Source of the DNA: Pachyseris speciosa
Lineage: Eukaryota > Cnidaria > Anthozoa > Scleractinia > Pachyseridae
NCBI GenBank assembly: GCA_016490735.1
Contig: JAEMWC010000347.1
Span: 688,501 to 752,500 of the forward strand
Length of the DNA stretch: 64,000 nt
Direction of reading: 5' to 3'
Part shown: piece after piece, positions 1-9,584 of the stretch
Layout of the letters: the number at the start of each line of letters is the position of its first letter
Numbering within the stretch: position 1 is the first letter of the stretch
Made by a program: the position numbers and the translations under genes
The notes under the pieces: generated by a model
The model's database searches: none
What the model was told of the DNA's origin: nothing
Seen by the model: the letters and a program-made list of their open reading frames with translations, nothing else

Positions 1-235
1 TGTAAGTCAGTTCCACATGTAAAGAAATGATAGATCAATTTCCAAGTTGCACATATGTAGATGTACACTGTATGATTTCACTAATTCTATGGTGTCTGTA
101 CTCTGATGTGTCTTTGGTGTCCCTCACAGGGAGGAGAAAGACGACTGACTTTGACTCTTGATAAATCCAATCTTTTCAATCTCACCAAGGAAGTGAATAA
201 TATCAATATCATGCACTGAATAAATTGCTTGATAT

Positions 236-455
236 ATGTAAATGTAAACGTATGTAGGTACTTGAGCCTGAGCATTAGCTATGCCATGCTGATGAGGCCT
301 AACAAGGCCGAAACAGCTGTCCATGGCTGCTAATGCTTGGGCTCATTCTTTGCTTCGGTAGATTTAAGGGGTAATGCCTGCTACCTTGTGGCCTTAGTGC
401 CCTTAGAGTGGCTTCAGCTTATTTGATCACATTAATTTGTGAAGTATCCTCGCTT
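236..455 (+). repeat. Single monomer of the 254-bp hammerhead-type (retrozyme-like) repeat
   Basis: This copy is about 90% alike, by eye, to the units at 4167-5092 (reverse strand) and 42895-43750. It contains CTGATGAG, a GCC/GGC stem with a TAACAA loop, then CGAAAC, which is the conserved core of a hammerhead ribozyme. It is truncated relative to the full unit and stands alone. Confidence 0.75.
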
Positions 456-849
456 GATATATGATTTGTTTGACAGTCAAAACAAATTCTTGCTCAAGAT
501 CTTTGAGATTAAAACTTTCGTTCATTATCTTTTGTTAACTGGTTTTTGTTACACCACTTCGATTAATTCAAGGAAGTTCGGTAAGTGTTGTGCCACTCAG
601 GTTTTGTTAGAATACTTCATATCCAAGGGACATGTCGCTTGGAGGTTTGAGCTATCAGGAATGTTTTTTTCAAAGCTTTCGAACTTAAAACATATTGAGG
701 TAAGGCACATAATACACTGATATTAACTTCACTCTGTGCTGGGATAAAAATGGTGTGCTTTTGAATTTTCTCTACAAGAGCAATCTTCTCTCCACCCGCA
801 GACATCATGGCAGGAACAATCCCATTGATTTCTCCTCGGGACTTTAAAA

Positions 850-1040
850 ATTTATTCCGTTAGAGAGATAATTATTCCCCTGGGGGGGGGGGTACTCCCA
901 ATAATGGTCTATATGGGGATTCTCCGCCCGAAAGGGGTACGTTTTTCACGCTTCAGGTATATGAAAGGGTAGGGATTTCACGAGTCGAAGTAAATGAAAG
1001 GGTAGGAAGATCGGTCATTGGGGTATTTAAAAAGGGCCTT
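850..1040 (-). repeat. G-rich dispersed repeat with GAAAGGGTAGG motifs
   Basis: The segment has a run of ten G followed by GTACTCCCAATAATGG and repeated TGAAAGGGTAGG motifs. On the opposite strand it resembles 27715-28065, which has CCTACCC/TACCCTATTTCAGACC motifs and ends in a long C run. The two look like members of one non-coding family in opposite orientation. Confidence 0.5.
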
Positions 1041-1196
1041 TCATTAAAATATTTCGAACACACATACCTTATGACTGTACTAACTTAACCTAACCTAATA
1101 TAACTTAATTTATATTACTTATATGTATATGCACTTTTAGCCCGTTGTTGTGCTGCCTTTTTACATTTTCTTAGTCATCTTTTCAATTTTTCTATG

Positions 1197-1401
1197 TGTC
1201 GGGAATAAAAGCTGTTCGCCGACAACGTCACGTAGATTGCAATGATTCACTTAATTATTGTCTCACCCCTAGTATAATACACGTTCTCTCCGTACGCATC
1301 GAGATCTGAAAAACTCTCGCACGCACACTGCCTTTTTTCCTGATAGATAAGGATAATTAATGTCAATCAATGTCAAAATAAAATGAAACCAATTTCCGAC
1401 A
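1197..1401 (-). repeat. 3' LTR of the BEL/Pao element
   Basis: The LTR runs from TGTCGGGAATAAAAG to ATTTCCGACA. It matches the 25066-25228 copy closely except for about 40 extra bases near 1238-1280. On the element's own strand the purine tract GGGGGAGAAGAG abuts it at about 1402-1413, as expected for a polypurine tract. Confidence 0.92.
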
Positions 1402-1498
1402 CTCTTCTCCCCCTATTTGTCACCTAGTGAGACAAATATCGTGACAATGGATGTGTTATAATTCAAAATAGTTAAGTGTTCAGTGTTTGTTTATTCCC

Positions 1499-1923
1499 TT
1501 ATTCCTCCGTGTGTTCATCGCGTGCGATCTCATCGATTCTTTGACGTGCAGACGCGGCTGCTGCTCGTGGTCTGAACTCCCGTACTTGAACGTTGAGAGT
1601 GTCACTCCTGTCTTCCACCGCTCTATCACAAGATAGCTCATGAGGGTACAAGTGCTGTACTGGTCTTTCCAAAAAGGACTTCCCCGCCGTCAGACGCACT
1701 GCTCTCACGACTCCGTCTCTGCCGCCTATCAGCTTGTCGATTACACCAATCTTCCACCTGCCCCGGTTCCACTCTTCACCCTTTATCAGCACAACTTCTC
1801 CAACTGTCAGCTTCATTTCTCTTGTCTTGTGGTTCATGTTGTGCCGCTCCCGTAATGCCTTTAGGTACTCATAAGACATCCTTGCATCTCTGTAGGTACT
1901 TGGCTTGTTTTCTTAGATCACAC
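1499..1923 (-). pseudogene. BEL/Pao integrase C-terminal region (DUF5641-like), distal fragment
   Basis: The reading frame 1879-1499 encodes residues such as YLKALRERHNM and KGEEWNRGRWKIGVI followed by VVRAVRL. This is the typical C-terminal domain that follows the integrase core in BEL/Pao polyproteins. The frame between 1923 and about 1880 (DLRKQAKYLQRCKD) is shifted by a small deletion. The 5' continuation lies on the other side of Polinton A at 19785-20114: the last residues there and the first here join without loss apart from the 6-bp target duplication. So the Polinton landed inside an already existing retrotransposon. Confidence 0.88.
1918..1923. repeat. Target-site duplication TCACAC, left of Polinton A
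   Basis: TCACAC here is repeated exactly at 19779-19784 just outside the other terminal repeat. Polintons typically make 6-bp duplications. Confidence 0.93.
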
Positions 1924-2080
1924 AGTAGTATAGTACTTGGGGGTTCCAGATCAAAAATTCTGATCTCAAACCAACCCAAGTCTATACTACTCACCATTCG
2001 ATGGAATTCACCCTATAACACCATAAAATCATACTCATTCTATAGTTAACCATTTTATGAAAATCTATATATTTTTATCA
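1924..2080 (+). repeat. Left terminal inverted repeat of Polinton A with terminal hairpin
   Basis: This is nearly identical to the reverse complement of 19622-19778. The first about 68 bases are themselves palindromic: AGTAGTATAG-ACTTGGG pairs with CCCAAGT-CTATACTACT around a short centre with GATCA/TGATC. The end could therefore fold back into a hairpin. Confidence 0.92.
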
Positions 2081-2287
2081 AATAAATGCTTTTGTTTCAT
2101 AGAGCTTTCAACGCCTGTTTGGCAAAGAGAGGTAATACAAATTACCTTTGAATTTGTTGAAGCAATTAAAGATGCAGAAAAAAATAGCAAAACTGGTGGC
2201 CACCAGAACCTCTCATGGGGGACTTAATTTGGAATTTGAATTACCACCTGTCCCTCATGAGAGGTTTTTTTGTTTTTGAATTCCCAC

Positions 2288-2585
2288 CCTTCATCCTTTC
2301 TTTCAGTTTACATTCTGAAATGTAGGAAAGGGGAGCTCAGCTGTTGCGCCAGGCCCTTCATCCTTTCCTTGAGTTTATATTGTGATGTTTAGGAAAGGGG
2401 AGCTCAGCTGTTGCGCCAGGCTCTTCATCCTTTCTTTCAGTTTACATTCTGAACTGTAGGAAAGGGGAGCTCAGCTGTTGCGCCAGGCCCTTCATCCTTT
2501 CTTTCAGTTTATATTGTGATATTTAGGAAAGGGGAGCTCAGCTGTTGCGCCAGGCCCTTCATCCTTTCCTTGAGTTTATATTGTT
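2288..2585 (+). repeat. 67-bp tandem repeat, about 4.5 copies
   Basis: Units starting TTCATCCTTTC recur at 2290, 2357, 2424, 2491 and 2558, an exact 67-bp period. Two alternating variants differ in the middle (TTTACATTCTGAA versus TTTATATTGTGAT). All share GGAAAGGGGAGCTCAGCTG. The array is non-coding and lies in the left subterminal region of Polinton A, downstream of PolB. Confidence 0.93.
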
Positions 2586-2700
2586 TGTTTTTTTCACTCT
2601 CCAGCTTGAGGTTGAACCGGCACTTCCGCCAAGCCTAAGCTCGACCATAGCTCTACCCAACAGCCCGACACCATCTCAGGGTGATTTTTTTATTTTTTAA

Positions 2701-2813
2701 CCCATGGAATAACGGCGGGGGTTTTTCGTTATTCCATGGGGTGGCTTGTATACATTTCACTAACGAAAGGCCCCCGCTTTTTCCAATCATTAGGTACTTT
2801 GTATACAAGCCAC
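2701..2813. repeat. Two adjacent short palindromes
   Basis: CCCATGGAATAAC (2701-2713) pairs with GTTATTCCATGGG (2728-2740), then GTGGCTTGTATAC (2741-2753) pairs with GTATACAAGCCAC (2801-2813). The arms are perfect. This may be a small decayed MITE or a structured 3' region downstream of PolB. The surrounding 2600-3187 holds no gene. Confidence 0.75.
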
Positions 2814-4166
2814 AATTTATCTGTGTAAAAAACCCTTTTATATGTGTTTGTATTTTCATTTTTATGCTCGTGGTACATAAATGAAATTTTCAAAGATAAA
2901 AATTAATACGCATGTGTAAAAAGCGAAAAATCTAGAATCCCCAAAACATAGTGACGTAGTTTGATGACTCATTCGAAAGGGAAACCCCCCAACAAAGGTT
3001 CCTGTCTCATATGCTAATTCCTCGGGTAAAGGGTCAGAAAGAGGGCAGTATTTTAAATTAAATATACAACAAAACTCACAATACTATCCTGAACTATTTT
3101 AAGGACCACGAAGAAGAGGCAAATCAGTGGGTTTGAGGCGATAAAACACCACAGCTATGGTGTGACGTCAACAGCTAACTGAACTTTTTAGATTTTATAA
3201 TGTCCGTATGCATAGCTTGTTACCCCGTCTTTTAGTATATATCTTTTGTCATCGAAACAGCTGAGTGATACTTTATTGATTTCATAACTTCCTAATTTAT
3301 GGTTTTGACTTCTTATGGTTTTCATAGTGTGATAAATGTGTTTATTTCCAAACAAAGTTTCTTTATAGTCTTCATGTTTGATGTTATTCTTAATAATATT
3401 CTTCTTAATTCCCTTAGCAGTCTTTCCGCATTGATTATTCTCTTTTATGTATGAATACATCTTAGACTGTAAGCCAACGAATTCAGAAATTGGAATACCA
3501 GCTGCTTCATCTTTGAATTTGCCAATTAGTTTTTTGTTTGTCTTATCGAAATATGGAGAGTTTTCGGAGTAATCACTGTTGTCAAATTTGTATTTATCAT
3601 TCCAAAAGTCTCGATACACATCATCAGTTTCAATTTCGTATGTTAATGAGTCAGTGTCTGTGAATAGTAATTTGGTTTTGTTATTATATTTATTTTTGGT
3701 GTAGTTGTAATGAAAATCATACATGAATGTTTTGCTGAGATCTAGAATACACATACCCACATATGCCGGCCTGTTAAGGGTAAGTGTTTCTTTTATTTTA
3801 TGCACTGCCAATAGATTTTCATTGAATATCTTACTGCTGACAAATGTTGGTTTAGCCGCCATTTTTAATAGTTTTTTCTCGTCGGTGACTAGTTTCACAT
3901 CTACTCGCTTTCTGATATTTTCCATCGTTTTTCCGAATACACTGTTGTTCATGAGTTTGAAGAAGTCTTTCTCAAAAGCATTTTTAGCATTAGTTCTTTT
4001 CTCAGTATTGAAATCAATATATTGCTTTAACCAAGGAGACTGATTGAACTCTAATACTCGATGGACTTTAGTTATTTTTAAACCGAGATCTGTATAGAGT
4101 TGAAGGTTCCTGTCATGAAGCACGTATTTTTTCTTATTACTCAATGTTGGAATGAGTTTGTGTACC

Positions 4167-5092
4167 AAAGCAAGGATACTTCACAAATTAATGTGATCAA
4201 GTAAGCTGAAGCCACTCAAAAGGCACTAAGGCCACAAGGTAGTGGGCATTACCCCTTAAATCTACCAAAGCAAAGATTGAGCCCAAGCATTAGCAGCCAT
4301 GGACAGCTGTTTCGGCCTTGTTAGGCCTCATCAGCATGGCATAGCTAATGGTCAGGCTCAAGTACCCACATATCAATAAAACAAGCAATGAAAACGTAAA
4401 GCTTGTGGGATGTGGCTGGAGTGACAAGGATACTTCACAAATTAATGTGATCAAGTAAGCTGAAACCACTCAAAAGGCACTAAGGCCACAAGGTAGCGGG
4501 CATTACCCCTTAAATCTACCAAAGCAAAGATTGAGCCCAAGCATTAGCAGCCATGGACAGCTGTTTCAGCCTTGTTAGGCCTCATCAGCATGGCATAGCT
4601 AATGGTCAGGCTCAAGTACCCACATATCAATAAAACAAGCAATGAAAACGTAAAGCTTGTGGGATGTGGCTGGAGTGACAAGGATACTTCACAAATTAAT
4701 GTGATCAAGTAAGCTGAAGCCACTAAAAAGGCACTAAGGCCACAAGGTAGCGGGCATTACCCCTTAAATCTACCAAAGCAAAGATTGAGCCCAAGCATTA
4801 GCAGCCATGGACAGCTGTTTCGGCCTTGTTAGGCCTCATCAGCATGGCATAGCTAATGCTCAGGCTCAAGTACCCACATATCAATAAAACAAGCAATGAA
4901 AACGTAAAGCTTGTGGGATGTGGCTGGAGTGACAAGGATACTTCACAAATTAATGTGATCAAGTAAGCTGAAGCCACTCAAAAGGCACTAAGGCCACAAG
5001 GTAGCGGGCATTACCCCTTAAATCTACCAAAGCAAAGATTGAGCCCAAGCATTAGCAACCATGGACAGCTGTTTCGGCCTTGTTAGGCTCTG
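4167..5092 (-). repeat. Tandem array of 254-bp hammerhead-type (retrozyme-like) repeats
   Basis: CAAGGATACTTC recurs at 4171, 4425, 4679 and 4933, an exact 254-bp period over about 3.6 units. On the - strand each unit has CTGATGAG, a GCC-TAACAA-GGC hairpin, CGAAAC, and a short AGC/GCT stem. These sit inside a 15-bp outer stem formed by TGAGCC-GAGCATTA and TAATGC-GGGCTCA. That is the architecture of a type I hammerhead ribozyme. Known metazoan retrozymes are tandem repeats of a few hundred bp with this motif. The array replaces part of polB. Confidence 0.8.
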
Positions 5093-5813
5093 TGAATTTT
5101 CAATGGTTTACTGTATTTGTCATTATAACAACAAACAACTTTGTAGCCGTAGCCGCAGTCTGTGTGCTTCTGGTAGGCTTCTGTGTATGATTTATCATTA
5201 TCAGGCAGGCATCCATACACTTTTTCTGTGATGGCTTCAAAATCTGCATATATTACAAATGGCACTGGTAGTTGTTTATGAAAATTATTGAATTTTAATA
5301 TGTTATCACCTTTTGCTGGCATTTTAATTGCCTGAGTTCCATTTATTTGGATACAGTTTTCTTTATGATCTGTTAAGACCCTTTCAGAGCTAAAACACTG
5401 CAAACAATGCATGCAAAAGTGTTTTCTTTCTTTGTGTTTTGTTTGGTTGTACATAAACTTATTGAAGTCTTTAATCAATACATAATGTTTGTTTTCATTT
5501 TCTATGATCAACAACAGATTCAAACAGTCTTCATACTTTTCTTTTGAAACATAAATTGGATATGGTTGTTTATCTTCATAACCGAAAACATTAATGTTGA
5601 TCTCATTTTGCTTTTCTATTTTGTTGTACTGTTTGGTAGCGACTGGAAATTCAATTCCTGAATAATCCAAATTTTTAATATATTGCTTGTCAACTTTTTT
5701 TATTCTCTGTGGGTATTTAGCTTGAGGATTTAAATACCGGATATGACACCATCTAAAGCATTCATTGTCCTCATTTTTCATGTTAATCAATCCCTTTGCA
5801 CTGTTTCTGAGTT

Positions 5814-6050
5814 CTATGAATAGCTCAGTTGGTTAGAGCATCGCATCGGTAATCGCGAGGTCACGGGTTCAAACCCCGTTGAAGTCCTGAATTTTTTTTC
5901 AGGCTTCTTTTCGCAATTGCATAAATTGCGTTCACAACTGCGAGGATCATTCTTCATTTGATTTCATTTTCCACAGTTCATATATGATTCATTTCATATA
6001 TCATTCACCCTCATTTCTTTCACGGGAACATATGAACCCACAATTGACCT

Positions 6051-6084
<34 letters not shown>

Positions 6085-6311
6085 CTAGAGCATCGCACCG
6101 GTAATCGCGAGGTCACGGGTTCGAACCCCGTTGAAGTCCTGAATTTTTTTTTCAGGCTTCTTTTCGCAATTGCATAAATTGCGTTCACAACTGCGAGGAT
6201 CATTCTTCATTTGATTTCATTTTCCGCAGTTCGTATATGATTCATTTCATATATCATTCACCCTCATTTCTTTCACGGAACATATGAACCCACGATTGAC
6301 CTGCTCCCAAT

Positions 6312-6343
<32 letters not shown>

Positions 6344-6468
6344 ATCGCACCGGTAATCACGAGGTCACGAGTTCGAACCCCGTTGAAGTCCTGAATTTTT
6401 TTCAGGCTTCTTTTCGCAATTGCATAAATTGCGTTCACAACTGCGAGGATCATTCTTCATTTGATTTA
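5814..6468 (+). repeat. Three tandem 252-bp units each headed by a tRNA-Thr-like sequence
   Basis: tRNA-like heads lie at about 5814-5887, 6066-6139 and 6318-6391, an exact 252-bp spacing. Each has an A box (TAGCTCAGTTGG), an apparent GGT anticodon, a B box (GGGTTCGAACCCC, varied in copies 1 and 3) and a mostly paired acceptor stem (GGCTTCA with TGAAGTC). The anticodon stem does not pair properly, so they are probably not working tRNAs. The tail CAGGCTTCTTTTCGCAATTG and onward is the same in all three, as in a tRNA-derived SINE. The array interrupts polB between residues that are contiguous in related polymerases. Confidence 0.85.
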
Positions 6469-7443
6469 ATATACTTTGTTTTGACACTTGTAGTGATTTA
6501 GTAATCTCTAGATTATTTATGATTGTTTGAGACACACTGTTGAAATAGGCGGTCTTATGCATTATTTCCCCATCTGACATTTTTGTGAATGTTACCTTTA
6601 GTGTTTCAACAAATTTCAGTCCTTTCATGGATTTTAGTACATGTGTACATACCGTATCACAAATTTGTGATATGGTATGCAACAGCCTTTCTTGTGTTTT
6701 GTAGTTGTAGTAGTGGGTCTTTGTTATTCCTAATGCTAATTTCATATGATTTGGTATAACCTTTGCTCTATTTTGGTTCTAGGTTGTGCTACTGGTTTTT
6801 GAACTACCTTTTTGGTTCTTGGTTTAGGAACTGGTCTATCCCTAAATTCTAATGGTGGAAGAATAATATTGTCTTCATAATCTTGAACCATTTGATTTAC
6901 ACTCTTGCGAGGTGTTGGAACTGGTTTTTGAACTATCTTTTTGGTTCTTGGTTTAGGAACTGGTCTATCCCTAAATTCTAATGGTGGAAGAATAATATTG
7001 TCTTCATAATCTTGAACCATTTGATTTACACTCTTGCGAGGTGTTGGAACTGGTTTTTGAACTATCTTTTTGGTTCTTGGTTTAGGAACTGGTCTATCCC
7101 TAAATTCTAATGGTGGAAGAATAATATTGTCTTCATAATCTTGAACCATTTGATTTACACTCTTGCGAAGTCTTGGAACTGGTTTAGGAATTGGTCTCTC
7201 ATTTTGGCTTGGTATCATCTACTACGATAATTTCAGGCTTCTTCTTATCTTGCTTTAACAATAGCTTGATCAATTGAGATTTACTCAATCTTTTGAGATC
7301 ATTTTTATTCATTATTATAAGGTTAGATTTTTTTTTCCATTATATAATTTCTATAGATATTTCTTTAAATGATTTTTATAACGTGCGTTTGAATGATCCA
7401 AATATAGGATCCTTCAAAAGTTCAAAAAAAGGATTATTATTTG

Positions 7444-7638
7444 CTATTTAAATTCAATTGGTGTTTTTTTGTCTTTTAAGTGACACCATTTTCCAGCAAG
7501 TGTGTAGTTTCGTTCTGTCTTACAAATATCGCAATACCATTCTCTATTAAGCATCCATGTCGTTTTATGTTTCCTTAATTCCTCAGCTGTAAAAATTTTT
7601 GGTCTACCTCGACCTCTCTTGATATTTTGATTTTCCAT
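7444..7638 (-). CDS. Small AT-hook-like, Cys-containing Polinton protein
   Basis: This is a complete 64-residue frame. Residues 7-13 (KRGRGRP) resemble an AT-hook that binds the minor groove of AT-rich DNA. They are followed by WYCDICKT and a later Cys in GKWCHL, a possible zinc site. It sits between PolB and the integrase, as similar short ORFs do in cnidarian Polintons. Upstream it has TCATATAATATTATA just before the ATG, shared with the VLTF3-like gene, rather than the TCTAA box. The DNA-binding role is inferred from the motif only. Confidence 0.7.
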   Translation of the reverse strand: MENQNIKRGRGRPKIFTAEELRKHKTTWMLNREWYCDICKTERNYTLAGKWCHLKDKKTPIEFK

Positions 7639-7792
7639 ATATAATATTATATGATTCTATATATTTTTAAATAATTGATGGTGCGTTTTAAATAGCCAGA
7701 AACAATCATATTTTTGGCTATGGATTGTAAAGAACAGTATATACTGAAACGTTTTATTACATATATGTTAGATAATTCATGTTTAAATCATC

Positions 7793-8662
7793 TCACATAT
7801 CCTTTAAATCCCTGAATGGTATCCAACTGTTAAAGTCGTCACTATATCCCATCCACTTAACTAAAGCTTGTTTCTTCTTGTAATCCCTCCGAATGACTTT
7901 ATCAATACGGAAAACATCCTGTCTGGCTTTTAATAATTCAGGTTCATAAAAACTCCCTTGAATATCTTCACCTCTGAGATCTTTTAGTTTGTATGTGATT
8001 GGATTAGTGTATTGGATCTTATCTATTATGAATAATTCTTCTGTCCAATTTGGTGTATAACCTTTATCAAAAGTTTTTCTTTTGTATTTACTAATTCGAA
8101 CCTTATCACCTACTTTAAATTTTGGTTTATGTTGTAATGTTTCCATTTCACCATATAAATTAAAATACACTATTCCTTCATTCTTTTTCTTTGAAGCCTC
8201 TGTGGGTGTCATCTTTATGTTTGAATGTTTTGTGTTATTGTACTGTTTTAATATTTTAGGTAATATGTCTATGTACTGTGTATTACCTTGGACAGTGAAC
8301 TGCTTCCACATCTTGGACTTCATTGTTCTATTCCATCTTTCAACCACTGAGGACTTTTCTTCATTCTCGGTGGAGTACATATGTATCTCATTTTTCTCCA
8401 GCAAGTCCTTCAAGTGTTTGTTGTAAAACTCTTTACCTTTATCAACCCATAGATATTGTGGGCTTCTGCCTTCCTTGAATATTGTTTGAAATGCTTCAGT
8501 TACAGTTTCACCCTTTTTATCCTTCAGAGGAACAATCCAACCATATTTACTGAAAACATCAATAACCATCAAAAGATATTTATAACCTTTATTCCATTTG
8601 CTGAATTTTTGCATTTCAACAAGATCAGCAGCCCATATTTCATCAATTTTATTTACAATCAC
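7793..8662 (-). CDS. int: Polinton A integrase (retroviral type) with chromodomain
   Basis: This protein would insert the element into chromosomes. The catalytic triad is visible as Asp13 (IWAADLVEM), Asp74 (LWVDKGKEF) and Glu108 (SSVVERWNR), with the 33-residue D-E gap typical of rve integrases. A basic SH3-like stretch (PKFKVGDKVRISKYKRK, about 180-196) follows. A chromodomain occupies about 250-287 (VKWMGYSDDFNSWIPF), which could direct insertion to marked histones. The frame continues upstream without an ATG to about 8750, where a frameshift separates it from the PLA2 gene's tail. The true start is therefore uncertain, and the ATG at 8662 probably cuts into conserved sequence. Confidence 0.9.
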   Translation of the reverse strand: MIVNKIDEIWAADLVEMQKFSKWNKGYKYLLMVIDVFSKYGWIVPLKDKKGETVTEAFQTIFKEGRSPQYLWVDKGKEFYNKHLKDLLEKNEIHMYSTENEEKSSVVERWNRTMKSKMWKQFTVQGNTQYIDILPKILKQYNNTKHSNIKMTPTEASKKKNEGIVYFNLYGEMETLQHKPKFKVGDKVRISKYKRKTFDKGYTPNWTEELFIIDKIQYTNPITYKLKDLRGEDIQGSFYEPELLKARQDVFRIDKVIRRDYKKKQALVKWMGYSDDFNSWIPFRDLKDM

Positions 8663-8749
8663 ACGCCGTCGAGTAAAATTGCGTTTTATGGGTGTATGTA
8701 ATTCATCTGCTAATTTTTCTTGCCAGTTTTCTTCACTCGACAGCTTTTT

Positions 8750-9565
8750 CCGTTTTTTTGCTTTTTAACACCCAAACCTAGCTTCTCCTTTGTTGCAATT
8801 GCATTATGAGCCAACATTATGTCCCCATTGTCTATCTTTCCACAGAATGGCATCAAGAGCAGCAACCATTTTTCGGTCTGCTTTATGCTTGCATTTCCTA
8901 TCATCTTTACAAATGGAGTAATCAACATCATGTTGCATGGCAACAGCATCTGTCTTACCGGTTGGCTGCTGATATATCTCAATTATTTCACCAGTTGTTG
9001 GGTTGTATTTAAGCTGCTCATCAAGAGGATTGTATGGACCTGTGTAATTATGGCCTGGCAAAGTCCAACCTGATTTTGGTTTAGGAAGCTTACCAATAGC
9101 TTTATGAATATCAATAGCACCACCATAATCCAATCCCTTGATATCGGTCTTATGCAATTGTTTTCCATCTTTTCGTTTTGGTCTAATTTTTGCTGATAAT
9201 TGTACCAAACCCTTTTTATCAACTTTACTTATAAGCGGTTTAGCTTTATCTAGAGCGAAATCGATGGCTTTTTGCTGTAGCTTCGGGTCTCTCATTGCCT
9301 CGGATGCATAATATCGACCAGCCTCAAGACCCTTCTTTGCAAGAAAAGGGACACCATGATGAAGAAAACCTTCAAGAGCTGTATCTGCTACTGAACTTAA
9401 TATACCCACCCCTTCCTGGTTCTTAATGAATTTAGTCTTTGTGATTCCACATTCAGCACAAGTGCATTTAAGCATAGTTCGATTATTTTTTGTTTTTTCA
9501 TATCGCTGAGATCCTGGCACACAATCAGTGTCTTTCTTCTATTTGACACAATATGATTTTGTCAT
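8750..9565 (-). pseudogene. Phospholipase A2-domain protein of Polinton A
   Basis: The likely start is the ATG at 9565, 12 bases after a TCTAA box. It opens with a Cys-rich segment, then TMLKCTCAECGITKTKF, a helical middle with GRYYASEAM, and a PLA2-like region: LPGHNYTGPYNPLD (calcium loop) and AVAMQHDVDYS (His-Asp catalytic pair), then CKHKADRKM. Parvovirus capsids use the same domain to breach endosomes, so a virion entry role is plausible by analogy. Defects are a TAG near 9541, and frameshifts near 8810 and 8750. Polinton B has a homologue at 45071-45934. Confidence 0.85.
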
Positions 9566-9584
9566 TATATATGTAAGTTAGATA

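Larger units (their letters stand above)
1..1196. other. Left flank of the BEL element, probably host intron
   Basis: No gene is supportable here. The first bases contain GTAAGT at 2-7, which looks like a splice donor. An exon of the RPUSD2-like gene could therefore end at the window edge, but nothing upstream is visible to test this. The stretch contains one hammerhead-type repeat monomer (236-455) and a G-rich repeat (850-1040). Short open frames here have no recognisable domain. Confidence 0.4.
3188..7312 (-). pseudogene. polB: Protein-primed type B DNA polymerase of Polinton A, broken
   Basis: This gene would copy the element by protein priming. Pieces in order on the - strand are: N-terminus from an ATG at 7312; a proline-rich section with three near-identical copies of about 49 residues (7218-6742, repeating KSVNQMVQDYEDNI); a section with GLKFVETLKVTF (about 6640); a zinc-finger-like section and exonuclease motif YADFEAI (5790-5083); and the polymerase C-terminal half with NNSVFGKT (about 3935) and DTDS (about 3650). 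Breaks are frameshifts near 7205, 6770 and 6640, the tRNA-like array at 5815-6468, and the hammerhead-repeat array at 4167-5092. The last has replaced the middle of the protein, where later exonuclease motifs and palm motif A would lie. A TCTAA box precedes the start. Confidence 0.92.

Noticed and set aside
439..720. 93-residue + strand ORF as a host gene
   Set aside because: No domain, no splice context, low-complexity composition and closeness to repeats. No support.
2288..2585. CRISPR array
   Set aside because: The 67-bp units are contiguous with no unique spacers and the sequence is eukaryotic.
5814..6391. Three functional tRNA-Thr genes
   Set aside because: The anticodon stem does not pair, copies are tandem with identical long tails, and they disrupt polB. 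A SINE-like tRNA-derived repeat explains them better.
8082..8426. + strand ORFs opposite Polinton A genes
   Set aside because: All are antisense shadows of integrase and neighbours, with no motifs.
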